Origin: Candidatus Nesterenkonia stercoripullorum
GTDB taxonomy: Bacteria; Actinomycetota; Actinomycetes; Actinomycetales; Micrococcaceae
Assembly: GCA_019114115.1 (NCBI GenBank)
Contig: DXGD01000018.1
Location: 1 to 5,717, forward strand
Reading direction: 5' to 3'
Length of the DNA stretch: 5,717 nt
The stretch's first letter is position 1. Each line of letters begins with the position of its first letter. This document shows, piece by piece, positions 4,700-5,717 of the stretch. Under the pieces are notes generated by a model. That model was not told the origin of the DNA, did no database searches, and saw only the letters and a list, made by a program, of their open reading frames with translations. The translations under genes were made by a program, and so were the position numbers.

Positions 4700-5717
4700 C
4701 GCGTGACGAATCGGTCAATCCCACGTCCGCTCCCACCACCGCTCCTGCGGCCATACCGGAGGCCACTGCTGGAGCCACTGCTGAGGCCGCCCATGAGCAC
4801 ATCACGGAGACCGCCCCCGAGGTCATCGCAGGCCGAGACCCCGCCAGCGGAGGTGGCCTCCGGCTGCACCTGCGTGCCGGCATGATCGACCGCATCGAGA
4901 GGTGCCCGGCGGGCGAGCTCGCCGATGAAGCGCCGTATCTTGCGCCCGGGCTCATCGATCTCCAGGTCAACGGCTACGGCGGATTCGACGTCAATGGCGA
5001 GGCCACCAGCGTGGAGGGCATCGTCGCCATCACGCAGCGGCTCGCCAGCGAGGGGATCACCACCTGGATTCCGACGGTGATCACGGCATCGGAGGAGATG
5101 ATCTGCCGGTCGCTGGCGTTGGTGGCGAAGGCGAAGGCGAAACACCCCGACGTCGACGCCGCGGTGCCGTTCGCCCATGTGGAAGGGCCGTTCCTCTCAG
5201 CGCTCGACGGCCCGCGCGGCGTCCACGATCCTCGGCACATCAGGCCAGTCGATGCCGCTGAGGTCGCGCGCTGGGCCGAAGCAGGACCGGTGGGGTACGT
5301 GACGGTCTCACCGCACTGGGAGCGCTCGGCCATCGAGATCAGCCGGATCGTCGCCGGCGGCGTCGCCGTCTCACTGGGCCACACCCACGCCGGACCGGAG
5401 CAGATCCTGGCTGCCGTGGATGCCGGTGCGACGCTGTCCACGCACCTGGGCAACGGGATCTTCGCCGAGCTGCCCCGGCACCCCAACGCACTGTGGACTC
5501 AGCTGGCCGATGACCGTCTGACCTGCGGACTTATCGCCGACGGGCACCACCTCCCGGCGGATACGCTGCGCGTCATGCTGCGCTGTCTCGGGGGTGACCG
5601 GGCCGTGCTCGTCTCGGACTCGGTGGAGCTGGCGGGCGCGGCACCGGGGAGGTACCAGACTGCAGTCGGAGGGACTGTCGAGCTCAGCGACGCGGGCCGG
5701 CTCTCCTATGCGGGCAC
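4696..5717 (+). CDS. nagA: NagA-like N-acetylglucosamine-6-phosphate deacetylase (3' end beyond window)
   Basis: The open frame runs to the right edge, giving 340 codons. It is an amidohydrolase of the NagA type, which releases acetate from GlcNAc-6-P. Motifs in order: G-L-I-D-L-Q-V-N-G-Y-G-G (85-96; the Q-x-N instead of H-x-H is normal for E. coli-type NagA), H-V-E-G-P-F (161-166, metal ligand E163), L-G-H-T-H-A (H229), T-H-L-G-N-G (H250), I-A-D-G-H-H-L-P (H284) and S-D-S (catalytic Asp D308). All metal and catalytic positions are present. The GTG start at 4696 overlaps the previous stop. There is no other in-frame start until M63, which lies inside the conserved part. Residues 1 to about 45 form an Ala/Thr/Pro/Glu-rich, probably disordered extension absent from typical family members, before homology starts at G-R-D-P (46-49). 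Confidence 0.88.
   Translation, partial: MTRDESVNPTSAPTTAPAAIPEATAGATAEAAHEHITETAPEVIAGRDPASGGGLRLHLRAGMIDRIERCPAGELADEAPYLAPGLIDLQVNGYGGFDVNGEATSVEGIVAITQRLASEGITTWIPTVITASEEMICRSLALVAKAKAKHPDVDAAVPFAHVEGPFLSALDGPRGVHDPRHIRPVDAAEVARWAEAGPVGYVTVSPHWERSAIEISRIVAGGVAVSLGHTHAGPEQILAAVDAGATLSTHLGNGIFAELPRHPNALWTQLADDRLTCGLIADGHHLPADTLRVMLRCLGGDRAVLVSDSVELAGAAPGRYQTAVGGTVELSDAGRLSYAG
4762..4785 (+). repeat. Tandem 12-base repeat in the nagA N-terminal extension
   Basis: GCCACTGCTGGA (4762-4773) is followed directly by GCCACTGCTGAG (4774-4785). The first 10 bases are identical. It encodes ATAG-ATAE in the low-complexity N-terminal tail of the deacetylase and looks like a small in-frame duplication. 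Confidence 0.7.

Noticed and set aside
4978..4986. Missing H-x-H metal motif in the deacetylase (Q-V-N instead)
   Set aside because: E. coli-type NagA also has Q-x-N here, so this is a normal family feature and not a defect.
4450..5178. Minus-strand open frame of 242 codons across the SIS/nagA junction
   Set aside because: It is antisense to two well-supported genes. The Gly/Ser/Arg-rich part mirrors the low-complexity nagA start.

Overview
The window is very GC-rich, with strong G/C bias at third codon positions, ATGA/GTGA gene overlaps and AGGAG-type ribosome binding sites. Together with the gene content this suggests a high-GC actinobacterium, perhaps from the Micrococcales or a relative. 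The genus cannot be fixed from the sequence alone.

Layout: positions 1-91 hold the first 30 codons of a leftward gene for a GntP-family (gluconate-type) permease. Positions 92-315 form a divergent control region. It carries a CRP/GlxR-like palindrome next to the permease gene, and a LacI-type operator (224-239) overlapping a further TGCA palindrome next to the rightward operon. From 316 to the right edge runs a tightly packed rightward operon: a sodium:solute symporter (SSS family, 316-1830), a 99-base gap with two hairpins, an N-acylglucosamine 2-epimerase (AGE) family protein (1930-3189), a NagB-like glucosamine-6-phosphate deaminase (3186-3950), a SIS-domain phosphosugar-binding protein (3947-4699), and a NagA-like N-acetylglucosamine-6-phosphate deacetylase (4696 to beyond 5717, cut by the window edge). 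The last four genes are chained by 4-base start/stop overlaps.

How they may work together (inference): the symporter imports an amino sugar such as N-acetylmannosamine, N-acetylglucosamine or a relative. The AGE protein epimerises or isomerises the free sugar. A kinase not seen here phosphorylates it. NagA removes the acetyl group, and NagB deaminates and isomerises the product into glycolysis. The SIS protein probably binds or isomerises a phosphosugar intermediate. A LacI-family repressor, not in the window, likely controls the operon, and a cAMP-responsive regulator may act on the divergent permease.

The unusual points are these: the NagB- and SIS-type proteins both depart from the textbook active-site motifs, the symporter lacks the usual Na2-site serine pair by my alignment, no sugar kinase is visible, and the deacetylase has a low-complexity N-terminal extension of about 45 residues with different base composition. 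These leave open a substrate other than plain GlcNAc. I see no mobile element, CRISPR array, tRNA, rRNA or phage-like gene.
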